64,000 nucleotides of DNA from Holophagae bacterium. Lineage in GTDB: Bacteria > Acidobacteriota > Holophagae > Acanthopleuribacterales > Acanthopleuribacteraceae. The translations under genes were made by a program, and so were the position numbers. Below the pieces are notes generated by a model. That model did not search any database. It was not told where the DNA came from and saw nothing but the letters and a program-made list of their open reading frames with translations. The stretch spans positions 209,318-273,317 of the forward strand of contig JAJCXM010000026.1 of NCBI GenBank assembly GCA_029263455.1, in the 5' to 3' direction. Shown here one piece after another: positions 50,301-58,134 of this stretch; positions within the stretch are counted from its first letter, which is position 1, and every line of letters begins with the position of its first letter.

Positions 50301-51512
50301 TGGCGTGATCAATTTTTGGTTTTGGGTGATAGCGGCACCATACTCACGTCGCCGGACGGGTCGGTGTGGGCGCCTCAGAGTTCGGGTACTACTGAGAATC
50401 TCCAGGCTCTTGACGGTCACGGGGAGCGAATGGTTGCTGTGGGAGATGGGGGAATATTGCTTACCACAACCAACGGCACGGTTTGGTCGCCCGTTGTAGT
50501 CCCAAATATCGCGAGCAACTTCACGGCCGTACTCTGGACGGGCAACGAATTCCTTGCAGGTGATGATGCCGGCTCGCTCATTGTCAGTGATTCGGGCTCC
50601 ACCTGGGAAAGCGTTTCAACTGAACTACCCGGCGCCATCGTCGATATGGCCACCAATGGCCACACTAACATCATCGTTAGTGAAGAGGGTATAGCGTTCG
50701 GGGATGTAGGTGCCAATTGGCACATTCTCCCGACCTTCAATGCTTCAGGTAGTACGCTTGCCACATATGAAGCGACTATATTTATCTTTGGCCAGTCAGG
50801 TCGGTACGAATGGCGGCCAATGCACCACCTGCAGCAGTCCGCGCCCATATCGATTGAAGCACCCAACACGGTGTGTCACAGCGACACGTGGGCGGCCACC
50901 GTCGTCACCGAAACGCCGACGGAATTGTTGGGATTCCAATGGTTTCACGATGGCGAAATCTTGATCGGCGAAAACCAGCCTGACCTCACCATTACCGACT
51001 TCGGTCCTGATGATGAAGGGCAGTACTATTGTTGGGTGACCAATGGAACGTCGTCTAGAACTCAATTTACTTCGGTTTCCCTGGAATCACTTTTCATCGC
51101 CGACATTGAACATCCCACCTATGTGCAGGGTTTGGACGACATTGTGCTTTTGGCCGCAATAAATTGTGACCTAAATCCACTCGCTATGACATGGCACGAC
51201 CTTTCCAGTGGAAGTCTCTTAGCTCAAAACGTGAACCCGCTGGTTGGGTCCTTCACTGAAACGCTTCAGGTTCAATTTGAGACCACGGACTTGACGACAT
51301 TGCAAATGGCCTCCGATAGTGCCTGGGTCCTGGTCTCTCAGAACCCTTTACACCGCGACTATAACGGCGATGGCTGCAACAACCTTCTCGATCTTTGGGG
51401 ATATGCCGAAAAATGGCGACAGTTTGATCCCCAAGACGCTGACGGCGATAGCATCGTCACCGTCCTTGATCTCATGTATCTCAATCTCGACCACCCTACG
51501 CCTTGTCTATAA
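47385..51512 (+). CDS. Giant exported YCF48/BNR-like propeller protein with Ig-like domain and dockerin-like tail
   Basis: 1,375 residues. The signal peptide has a long n-region (about 38 residues) before VAFACLAVSLLAQ. Most of the protein is a run of roughly 45-residue YCF48-type repeats, with lines like GNGVFVAVGDSGMIGT, DGITWTSHAHSAPGTTLNNV and NSDGTVW-type Trp endings; sequence such as AVGDGG and TSDDGITW recurs throughout. Around 1,160-1,240 is an Ig-like domain (GFQWFHDGEILIGENQPDLTI, DEGQYYCWV). The last 52 residues carry two EF-hand-like loops (YNGDGCNNLLDLW; DADGDSIVTVLDL) and end PTPCL. The same module ends the protein at 58135. Function unknown: surface display, adhesion or sensing are possible. 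SD GGAGG. Confidence 0.8.
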   Translation: MSKANSSRTTYPFNLKDSLIKSLAAAIWQSKQLGYLKSVAFACLAVSLLAQDISGWQPISGVTNSNLGAVAWGNGQWVVLSDSSQVLRSENGWDWEIDTVSPGLNGVDFGNGVFVAVGDSGMIGTLDTQGVWHAPSSGTTDRLLTVTFAGGRFVAVGESDFVFVSQDGITWTSHAHSAPGTTLNNVTWDKLSFYACGDNVTLLSSSDAMTWKTEYTGTANHNLHHLLIEDTFLVAFGDAIMLRAEVEWSIESLPENPDDVILGGHALIAASDGQLYASDSGFVWVPMLNGPAGVRALGWNGRQILAVGDGGSISITNLGLDRWWTRHNSHIPTSFLDIVHAEGRWLILGDDDTFYGTRDGIKWTSQDSGFTGLNSLAYRHGRYVAVGDLGLVITSVDGRSWAAVPSTTSEQLLDVASSADDFLACGSAGTLIRSNLLGTVWNPETSETSEDLHAVAAIGAGWAGGDNGTCLVRSGSTWISEPVPSVQRINSISGESDSLIVTTEGGSILHRDQMGNWLVTYDIASQSFTHSIHRSSSGFLAIGEQGLIRTSDDGITWKPSYLIVGPHLNAAAWDGTTTMAIGVYGRFAFERPILDHAENIPNRSSHLGVIKAVGQGQQHLVAVDSANYLYRNADQAYAEPEPANVPLDPIRSMLNAGTQLYGIGGTGWYQESFPDWSVSHPFISESMRDAVWTGNFFVAVGDGGAIYKSIDGGVWTPQLSGTDVDLLGVIWDGADVYAYGKAGTLIVSADGETWSDTGQTRSNDILGLVCVDGVFVGALSNGMALRKTATTGWAGHIVDLGTPIIDIIWTGKLFLVLSQDGDLFWSYSGIFWRPLAQRGTGMLGLYWDGMTAFIYGADAAGAPRIDRIPSLYEPDPVSFQYTSPFPFYPIVATCPFRSDWISADSYGNIFGLKLNRHYTWIDQLPSELTGLASSGSKLVAVGVGGAIYSSDDGYQWTYSNSGTTSALRAASWWRDQFLVLGDSGTILTSPDGSVWAPQSSGTTENLQALDGHGERMVAVGDGGILLTTTNGTVWSPVVVPNIASNFTAVLWTGNEFLAGDDAGSLIVSDSGSTWESVSTELPGAIVDMATNGHTNIIVSEEGIAFGDVGANWHILPTFNASGSTLATYEATIFIFGQSGRYEWRPMHHLQQSAPISIEAPNTVCHSDTWAATVVTETPTELLGFQWFHDGEILIGENQPDLTITDFGPDDEGQYYCWVTNGTSSRTQFTSVSLESLFIADIEHPTYVQGLDDIVLLAAINCDLNPLAMTWHDLSSGSLLAQNVNPLVGSFTETLQVQFETTDLTTLQMASDSAWVLVSQNPLHRDYNGDGCNNLLDLWGYAEKWRQFDPQDADGDSIVTVLDLMYLNLDHPTPCL

Positions 51513-51729
51513 TGGCGAATTCACAAGGATGTATAACAAGCCATCCATAATCCGGAAACTTGGCGCAAGACACGATAATGCGAAGTTGATGGGCCAACGG
51601 CCACGAAAGTACAACTACCTAGATAAGTAATCCCGTCACTTTTGCGTCGATACGCGCACAATGCGTCCGGTTTGCATCTCAAAAGACCCAGGCTGGAGAG
51701 TCAAAATCAATTGTTGGCAGACGCCCGTT

Positions 51730-52062
51730 TCATCCGCTGAATCCGTCAGCTACTTCGACTTCCATGGCGAGCATCGCCATGCCGTGGGTTTTGCCTTGGG
51801 CATCGGTTTTGACGGATTCGGTACCGCCACCACCCAAGCTATCGTGTAATAGGAAGTTAAGCGCTTTGAGGTTGGGTACTTCAAATCGATCCACATCACC
51901 ATGACAAATGGCATGGAAGTGTCTCTTCACAGCTGCAGCGGTGACTTGTTCACGAATAATTTCATATCCTGCTTGAGACAACGCAATCAGACCTACATTG
52001 GAGCCATCACCCTTGTCGCCTGAGCGTGCGTGGCAAAAGTCAGCCAATTTGATGCGTTTCAT
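51730..52062 (-). CDS. AtuA-like C-terminal ferredoxin-fold protein
   Basis: 110 residues. The start MKRIKLADFCHARSGDKGD and the block NVGLIALSQAGYEIIREQVTA match the domain that follows AtuA (formerly DUF1446) as a fused or neighbouring partner. The tail has GGGGTESVKTDAQGKTHGMAML. It begins one base after the atuA stop and has a SD (GGAGG) inside the atuA end. Together they are thought to act in acyclic terpene or related branched acyl-CoA catabolism; the reaction is unproven. Confidence 0.85.
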   Translation of the reverse strand: MKRIKLADFCHARSGDKGDGSNVGLIALSQAGYEIIREQVTAAAVKRHFHAICHGDVDRFEVPNLKALNFLLHDSLGGGGTESVKTDAQGKTHGMAMLAMEVEVADGFSG

Positions 52063-52063
52063 C

Positions 52064-53416
52064 TTAAACCTCCACCACGTCTACTTGACTCTTGATCAGT
52101 TCTTGGCGGATCAGGGCTGGCCAATATGCCACGATCTCTTGCGGTTTAGGGCGTCCACCCGCAAAGCCGGTGACACCCGGAGGCCCACTTGTCACCAGAG
52201 GCGCAATCTCTTGACCAAAACGATCCACTACCTGACGGTTGTGATCCTTAACGCCGACTCTCAAAACAACTTCAGGAGCGTCGCTTGCCGTTTCGACGAT
52301 GCCTTCATGGCAAACACCAACCCCTAAATACTCGGTTATTTGTTCCTCGTAGGTACAACCCGCCTTCGCCAATCGGCCCCACAAAAGCTCAGCACATTTT
52401 TGTGCTTTCTTATACGCGTCTGGACCGGAAATGGTTAGTTGGCCGGTTGCCTTGTAGCCGTCTAGATACGAAATCGAAACTTTGAGAAACTCGGTTTTCG
52501 CTTTCCCTTTGACACCGCTAACTGCGACCCTGTCCTTGCCGGATTGTTGCAACTTGATTGACGCGAAATTAGCGACACAGTCCGGCGTAATGTAGTTTTG
52601 CGGATCACCCATTTCGTATACGAGTTGTTCTGAAACCGTATCTACAGTCACCAAACCACCGGTACCCTCATGTTTGGTAATCGTGAGTGCGCCGTCAGCG
52701 GATACTTCTGCGATGGGGTAGCCAATATTCACCATATCCGGTACTTGATCCCAATAGGTGAAGTTACCGCCAGTCGCCTGAGCGCCACATTCCAAGATAT
52801 GCCCTGCCACCGTGCCCGTGGCTAATAGATCGGCCGTAGACCAGCCAAACTCATGGATCAGGGGCGCTAATACCAGGCCAGGATCGGTGCCACGTCCCGT
52901 GACCACAATCTGTGCGCCGGTCGCAAGAGCATCGACCATGGCTTGGGTCGGCATATACACATTGGCGGAAAGAATCTCGCGTTCTTTTGAAAAGAGACTC
53001 TCACCTGTATCCATATTGGCTAGCAATTCGCCACTGGCTTCAAATTCCTTTAGTCGATGCAAAATGTCATCGCCTCGCACAATGGCGATTTTGATGCCCG
53101 ACAAACCTAGCTTTCGAGCTGTTTCAACTAGTGCTTTTTGGCAAGCCTGGGGATTAACTCCGCCAGCGTTAGCTATGATCTTGATACCACGCTCGACAAT
53201 GACGGGAAAGACGCGCTCCATGAAACGCACGAAGTCAGTGGCATAGCCACGACCGGGTGCTTTCATTTTCTGTCGCTGCATGATGGACATGGTGACCTCG
53301 GCCAGATAGTCCAAAGTCAGGTAGTCAAGCGGTCCATCCTGGATCATCCGAAAAGGGGCGTCAACGCTATCACCCCAAAATCCTTGACCATTTCCGATGC
53401 GGATCGTTCGTGTCAT
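52064..53416 (-). CDS. AtuA family protein (acyclic terpene utilisation type)
   Basis: 450 residues. The start TIRIGNGQGFWGDSVDAP, IIANAGGVNPQACQKAL, VTGRGTDPGLVLAPLIHEFGW and the end region ATGGNFTYWDQVPDM are typical of AtuA. In Pseudomonas the atu cluster degrades citronellol and geraniol; many homologues occur elsewhere with propionyl- or hydroxyacyl-CoA genes. The neighbouring hydroxyacyl-CoA dehydrogenase (54147) supports an acyl-CoA role here. ATG 53416 has GGAG five bases upstream; an in-frame start at 53446 is less likely. Confidence 0.87.
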   Translation of the reverse strand: MTRTIRIGNGQGFWGDSVDAPFRMIQDGPLDYLTLDYLAEVTMSIMQRQKMKAPGRGYATDFVRFMERVFPVIVERGIKIIANAGGVNPQACQKALVETARKLGLSGIKIAIVRGDDILHRLKEFEASGELLANMDTGESLFSKEREILSANVYMPTQAMVDALATGAQIVVTGRGTDPGLVLAPLIHEFGWSTADLLATGTVAGHILECGAQATGGNFTYWDQVPDMVNIGYPIAEVSADGALTITKHEGTGGLVTVDTVSEQLVYEMGDPQNYITPDCVANFASIKLQQSGKDRVAVSGVKGKAKTEFLKVSISYLDGYKATGQLTISGPDAYKKAQKCAELLWGRLAKAGCTYEEQITEYLGVGVCHEGIVETASDAPEVVLRVGVKDHNRQVVDRFGQEIAPLVTSGPPGVTGFAGGRPKPQEIVAYWPALIRQELIKSQVDVVEV

Positions 53417-53417
53417 G

Positions 53418-54110
53418 TCATCTCCGTCGCTGTGCTTTTGCTTCATTTAAGCAGTTAGTACAAAGGGCGTTTTCAGGGTCACTTGGCACTAAATCAAGCG
53501 CCTCTTTTTGGCCACATTTGCTGCATTCAATGTTGTAAATCAAACTTGGTCGCGTCCGATCACTGTGTTTCCTGGTGTAACATTCGGTGCACTGGATGCG
53601 TTCGTCTTCCTTCGGCTGAAACTTCAGCGTGATTGCTTTGCGACAGGTTCGGCATTGGACTCTGAATGAGCGAACCGGTTTCTGTTCCTGATCCAAGCTA
53701 TCTTCTAGTCCTTGCTTCTCTTTCGCTTCGGCTTTCGCTTCGGCTTCCGATTCAGCTAGGTTGGATTTATAACAGGCCGTGCATTGGAAGGGTCTGTCCG
53801 TTTTTGGTAAGAAGCTAACTGTGACTTCCGTGCCACAAAAATCGCATGGAGTTCTGTACTTAGTTCTTCCTTTTTCCGTTACGAGAACCGTTCCCGGTTT
53901 ACCAACTTGGTGGATTTCACGGCATTTTCGGCAGTAGATCGCCTCGTCTGCACGAGGTGCGCGACGCAGCACAACTTGGGTTGAGCAACTATCACAAGTC
54001 GTGCGAAACCTCTCTCTACCCGTGTCGTCAGTGACCGTCATCAGACCACTTCTTCGGTTTGCCTCCGCGCTATTGGCTTTGATTACTTTTATTTTTGGTT
54101 TTTCGGTCAT
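53418..54110 (-). CDS. Protein with four zinc-ribbon repeats
   Basis: 230 residues. Four zinc ribbons, each C-x2-C, 17 residues, C-x2-C: Cys 39/42-60/63, 89/92-110/113, 153/156-174/177 and 196/199-217/220. Repeats share the frame F/Y-R-x-x-CDxC before and P-x-x-D-x-x-x-x-C after. Ribbons 2 and 3 are separated by a charged Ala/Glu/Lys linker. No catalytic domain is visible; zinc storage, RNA/DNA binding or a protein scaffold are possible. It lies one base upstream of atuA and 36 bases after the hydroxyacyl-CoA dehydrogenase gene, so it is in the operon. I do not know its function. Confidence 0.75.
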   Translation of the reverse strand: MTEKPKIKVIKANSAEANRRSGLMTVTDDTGRERFRTTCDSCSTQVVLRRAPRADEAIYCRKCREIHQVGKPGTVLVTEKGRTKYRTPCDFCGTEVTVSFLPKTDRPFQCTACYKSNLAESEAEAKAEAKEKQGLEDSLDQEQKPVRSFRVQCRTCRKAITLKFQPKEDERIQCTECYTRKHSDRTRPSLIYNIECSKCGQKEALDLVPSDPENALCTNCLNEAKAQRRR

Positions 54111-54146
54111 ATCGGTTCCGCCTATCGCTTTCGCGACCTCATTCTA

Positions 54147-55001
54147 TCAGCTTGAGTAGTCGTAAAAGCCTTTTCCGGTCTTTCGACCGAGATAACCAGC
54201 ATCTACCATCTTCACAAGTAAAGGACACGGACGATATTTATCATCCCCCAAACCTTCATGTAGGACCCGCATGATGAACAAGCAGGTATCAAGTCCAATG
54301 AAGTCGGCCAAGGTCAGAGGTCCCATAGGGTGATTCATACCCAATTTCATGATCTCATCGATGGACTCTTTGCTTGCAACGCCTTCAAACAAAGCAAAGA
54401 TTGCTTCATTGATCATGGGCAACAAGATGCGGTTGCTAATGAAGCCAGGGAAATCATTCACTTCAACAGGTGTTTTGTTGATGCGATGAGTTAAATCGGC
54501 AATCGACTGATAGCAGGCGTCTGAGGTTGCAATGCCGCGTATGATCTCGACTAACTTCATGACAGGCACTGGATTCATGAAATGCATACCGATGAAGCGA
54601 TCAGGTCGATTGGTAACCGCGGCCAGTTTCGTAATCGAGATGGACGACGTATTGGATGCAAGTATCGCTTCGGGTTCTAAAATGGCATCTAGCTTCTTAA
54701 AAAGATCGCGCTTGATTTCCAGTTGCTCGACAATTGCTTCAACCACCAACTGACAGCCACTCAAATCGTTCAAATCCGTCGAGCTATGAACACGCTGAAG
54801 CACGTTGTCGCGGTCGCCCTCGGTCATACGTCCCTTGTCGACGCCTCGCTGCAAATTCTTGGCGATCGTGGTCATGCCTCGTTCGACAAATTCAGCCTTT
54901 ATATCGTTCAGGACGACATCGAATCCTGCTTGCGCAAAAACGTGCGCGATGCCATTGCCCATCGTTCCCGCACCAATGACACCTATCTTTTGCATTTCCA
55001 A
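54147..55001 (-). CDS. hbd: 3-hydroxyacyl-CoA dehydrogenase (3-hydroxybutyryl-CoA dehydrogenase type)
   Basis: 284 residues, the usual length. NAD motif [32 protein letters not shown], catalytic His and Asn region [22 protein letters not shown]-like [12 protein letters not shown], and [18 protein letters not shown] are all present. Oxidises 3-hydroxyacyl-CoA with NAD (or reverse). It follows pyrI by 34 bases and precedes the zinc-ribbon and atuA genes. Confidence 0.93.
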   Translation of the reverse strand: MEMQKIGVIGAGTMGNGIAHVFAQAGFDVVLNDIKAEFVERGMTTIAKNLQRGVDKGRMTEGDRDNVLQRVHSSTDLNDLSGCQLVVEAIVEQLEIKRDLFKKLDAILEPEAILASNTSSISITKLAAVTNRPDRFIGMHFMNPVPVMKLVEIIRGIATSDACYQSIADLTHRINKTPVEVNDFPGFISNRILLPMINEAIFALFEGVASKESIDEIMKLGMNHPMGPLTLADFIGLDTCLFIMRVLHEGLGDDKYRPCPLLVKMVDAGYLGRKTGKGFYDYSS

Positions 55002-55035
55002 TTTATTGCTCCTTTTTCAACGTTCCGAGTGATCT

Positions 55036-55464
55036 CTATTTTGTGATGTGCTCACAATAGGCACACTGTTTGCGGATCTTACCCGCTTCACTCCAGGCTA
55101 CTCGAAACCGACTTATTAGATAATTCTCTCGTAAGGTAACGCATTTGGGATTTGTGCAAGTGATAACACCCTCAACCACAGGCGGTATTTCGGGCGTAAT
55201 CTTCTCTTGGACCTGCCCATTGCGAATAATCGAAATGGTGATCGAAGGCGACAACAGCGCCAATTTCATTAAAGTCTCAGGGTTGACGTCAATATTTTCG
55301 ATCTTAATGATATCTTTTGTCGTCATACTTGGGCTTTCGACGTACGAGGCATAGTCAATCTTGGTTCTTAAGATTTCTGTCGGGAAGAGTTTCAGAATCT
55401 CGATCCCCACACCTGCTTTGATATGGTCCAAAACGATGCCGTTATGAATTCGTTCGATTCTCAT
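55036..55464 (-). CDS. pyrI: Aspartate carbamoyltransferase regulatory chain
   Basis: 142 residues. The N-terminal allosteric domain starts ERIHNGIVLDHIKAGVG; the C-terminal zinc domain has C-x4-C (CTNPKC) and C-x2-C (CAYC) as in E. coli PyrI. It makes the catalytic chain sensitive to CTP and ATP. Its start overlaps the pyrB stop by four bases. Confidence 0.93.
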   Translation of the reverse strand: MRIERIHNGIVLDHIKAGVGIEILKLFPTEILRTKIDYASYVESPSMTTKDIIKIENIDVNPETLMKLALLSPSITISIIRNGQVQEKITPEIPPVVEGVITCTNPKCVTLRENYLISRFRVAWSEAGKIRKQCAYCEHITK

Positions 55465-56390
55465 ACCTCGACTCCAAGTGTGGCCGCAATGATGGCCATA
55501 CGCATTTTCAAGCCGAACTCGGCCTGCCTGAAATAACCAGCATTTGGGAGTTTATCCACATCGGTGGAGATCTCTTCGTTTCGCGGCAAAGGGTGCAGAA
55601 TCAACAAGTCATCCTTGGCGTTAGCTAGAGCTTCGCGATTGATGATGTAAGAATTCTTCTTACGCAAATACTCTTCTTCACTAAAGAATCGTTCTTTCTG
55701 GAGCCGTGTCACATATAGGACGTCCAAGCCATCGATACATGACGTTGTCCACTCGCGCTCGACAAAATCGGCGCCCAGATCGATCAGGCTATCGCGCACG
55801 TATTGTGGGATGTTAAGGCCTTCGGGCGCAAAAAAATGCATTTTCACACCGAACCTCGCCAGCAGCCGCACGAATGTGTGCACGGTACGACCAAACAAGA
55901 GATCGCCCAAGAAGCCCACTTGCAAGCCCTCCAGCCGTCCCTTTTCACACAACAACGTATAGGTGTCGCCTAGCGTTTGGGTTGGGTGCAAATGGGCACC
56001 ATCGCCGCCATTAATAATAGGTACCCTTGAGAAGGTGCTGGCAGCCAACGCTGATCCCTCAAAAGGGTGACGCATGGCAATAATGTCCGAATAAAGAGCG
56101 ACTGTCTGAATGGTGTCAGCCAAGGTTTCACCCTTAGATACGGAAGAGTTGGCTGCTTCCGAGAAACCAAGCACGTTTCCACCTAGCCGAAACATGGCGG
56201 ACTCGAAACTTAGCCTTGTTCGTGTCGATGGCTCCCAAAATAACGTCGCCAATATTTTTCCCGTAGCTAGCTGATTTGCATCCTCACGCGGCATGGCCTG
56301 AATACGATTTGCCAATTCCACCAGCTCCATGATTTCGCTGGTGGAAAGGTCTGCGGTATCGATGATATGGCGGCCTGCGAAACTACCCAT
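55461..56390 (-). CDS. pyrB: Aspartate carbamoyltransferase catalytic chain
   Basis: 309 residues. STRTRLSFESA (carbamoyl phosphate site), DGAHLHPTQTLGD and LHPLPRNEEI (aspartate site) are intact. Catalyses the first committed pyrimidine step, with PyrI as regulatory partner. First gene of a six-gene leftward operon; SD AGGGGA precedes ATG. No pyr attenuator leader was identified upstream. Confidence 0.95.
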   Translation of the reverse strand: MGSFAGRHIIDTADLSTSEIMELVELANRIQAMPREDANQLATGKILATLFWEPSTRTRLSFESAMFRLGGNVLGFSEAANSSVSKGETLADTIQTVALYSDIIAMRHPFEGSALAASTFSRVPIINGGDGAHLHPTQTLGDTYTLLCEKGRLEGLQVGFLGDLLFGRTVHTFVRLLARFGVKMHFFAPEGLNIPQYVRDSLIDLGADFVEREWTTSCIDGLDVLYVTRLQKERFFSEEEYLRKKNSYIINREALANAKDDLLILHPLPRNEEISTDVDKLPNAGYFRQAEFGLKMRMAIIAATLGVEV

Positions 56391-56592
56391 GATTTTTCCC
56401 CTAGCATCCGCTCATGCTGATTGACTTTCTTTGCGTTAACGAATCACTCATAGGCACTATAAAAATGCACATGTGAGGCATCTTAAAGACTACGGCTGCC
56501 ATGGTAACACTGGCTAACTATGCGGACAAGCGCTGTGTTAACTGCAAAAATAGGGTGACCTCAAGCAGCCATTCATGCGCTATGCTGGCCTC

Positions 56593-57975
56593 ATGAAGGT
56601 TTGGCATTTTGATCAACTACTCACCAGCCAAGGGTGGCGTTCAGATATGTTGGTAAGCGTCGACGAGCAAGGCTCGATTGTCGCTGTCGAAAATGAAACT
56701 GTAGCCACTTACAAACAGGCCGCAGAGCGAGTAACTGGGCCTGCTATCGCAGGCTTAGTGAATAGTCACTCTCATGCTTTTCAATACGCGATGGCAGGAC
56801 TCGCTGAACACCTGGTGGACGGGAAAAGGGACGATTTTTGGTCCTGGCGAGAAAGCATGTATCGACTTGCCTTGTCAGTCGATCCCGATCATGTGCGCAG
56901 CATTGCGGCCTGGCTTTACTCAAATATGGTCAAGCTAGGCTATACCGAAGTGGTAGAGTTCCATTATCTACATCATGACCGCGACGGACGAGCTTACGCC
57001 GACATCGGTGAAATGGGTGTTCAATTGTGTGTGGCCGCCAAAATGGCTGGCATTCGCTTAACCCTAGTCCCGGTTTTTTATCAACAAGGCGGATTTGACC
57101 AACCGGCCAACGAGCGTCAACGACGGTTTTTGTGCAAAGACTTGACACTTTATTGGGAACTCGTTGAACGGTTAGGAAATGTGACTTCTCAATACGGCGC
57201 AAAACGAGGTGTGGGCCTGCATTCATTGCGGGCCGCAGACGAGCTGGATATCGTTCGTCTATTTGAAGAGGCGCCCAAGAACTGCGTACGCCACTTACAT
57301 ATCGCAGAGCAGCAAATCGAGGTCGATCAGTGTCTTGATACTTGGGGAAGTCGACCCATCGAATGGCTAATGAAACGAGTAGAGATTGACCGCTGGTTCA
57401 ACCTCGTACACGCGACCCATATCCAAAACCACGAGATAAAGGGCCTAACCGCGGCCGAAGCCAACATCGTCATTTGTCCAACGACGGAAGCCAACCTGGG
57501 TGATGGCTTCTTTCCGCTTGTGCAATACCAAAAGAAGCGCGGTCACTGGTCAATCGGTAGTGATAGTCATGTCTGCCTTAACCCTGCCGAGGAGTTAAGA
57601 CTGCTTGACTATGGACAGCGCTTGCTCATGGAGCGCCGCAACGTATTGTGTCGCCCTGCCGAGCCTGACAGTGGCGAGCTGCTCTATCGACACGCTCTCT
57701 TGAGTGGCCGACGATCGATGGGTGAATTCGGCAACGAATATTTCCAACTAGGACAGCCGTTTAGCGCTCTGGTTTTCGATGCAACCCACCCTTGGATAGC
57801 AACACGATCCCAAGAAAGCCTTTTGTCCTCATGGATATACGCCTTCGATGAGTCGATGCTCTTTGGAACGATTGTAGGTAACAAGTGGTTGGTCAAACAA
57901 AACCGCCATTGCGCCCATGAAAGCTTGCAAACCTGCTTCGTCAACGCGTTACAGGAATTGGCAAACGAAACATAA
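56593..57975 (+). CDS. hutF: Formimidoylglutamate deiminase
   Basis: 460 residues, amidohydrolase fold. NSHSHAFQYAMAGL carries the HxH metal motif; DFWSWRESMYRLA, GVGLHSLRAA, LHIAEQQIEVDQC, HATHI and IGSDSHVCLNPAEELR match HutF. Converts N-formimidoylglutamate to formylglutamate in histidine degradation. No other hut gene is in the window. ATG 56593 fits the family start; ATG 56575 is possible. SD is poor, and a TATGCT stands just before the start. Confidence 0.9.
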   Translation: MKVWHFDQLLTSQGWRSDMLVSVDEQGSIVAVENETVATYKQAAERVTGPAIAGLVNSHSHAFQYAMAGLAEHLVDGKRDDFWSWRESMYRLALSVDPDHVRSIAAWLYSNMVKLGYTEVVEFHYLHHDRDGRAYADIGEMGVQLCVAAKMAGIRLTLVPVFYQQGGFDQPANERQRRFLCKDLTLYWELVERLGNVTSQYGAKRGVGLHSLRAADELDIVRLFEEAPKNCVRHLHIAEQQIEVDQCLDTWGSRPIEWLMKRVEIDRWFNLVHATHIQNHEIKGLTAAEANIVICPTTEANLGDGFFPLVQYQKKRGHWSIGSDSHVCLNPAEELRLLDYGQRLLMERRNVLCRPAEPDSGELLYRHALLSGRRSMGEFGNEYFQLGQPFSALVFDATHPWIATRSQESLLSSWIYAFDESMLFGTIVGNKWLVKQNRHCAHESLQTCFVNALQELANET

Positions 57976-58134
57976 GACGTGAGATTAAGACTTCATTCCT
58001 CGAACTGTTTTAGACCTTAAGGCTTCAGACAAATTCCTATCTCACGCATTCAATCTTTCATCCCACAAACATCATCGCTCTCAAATGGAATCTATTTCAC
58101 CTTCAGGGGGGTCAATTTAATATGCGAATCTACA

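Noticed and set aside
51661..51849. 62-codon plus-strand frame at the AtuA partner's 3' end
   Set aside because: It is mostly antisense to the conserved AtuA-like C-domain gene and has no family match.
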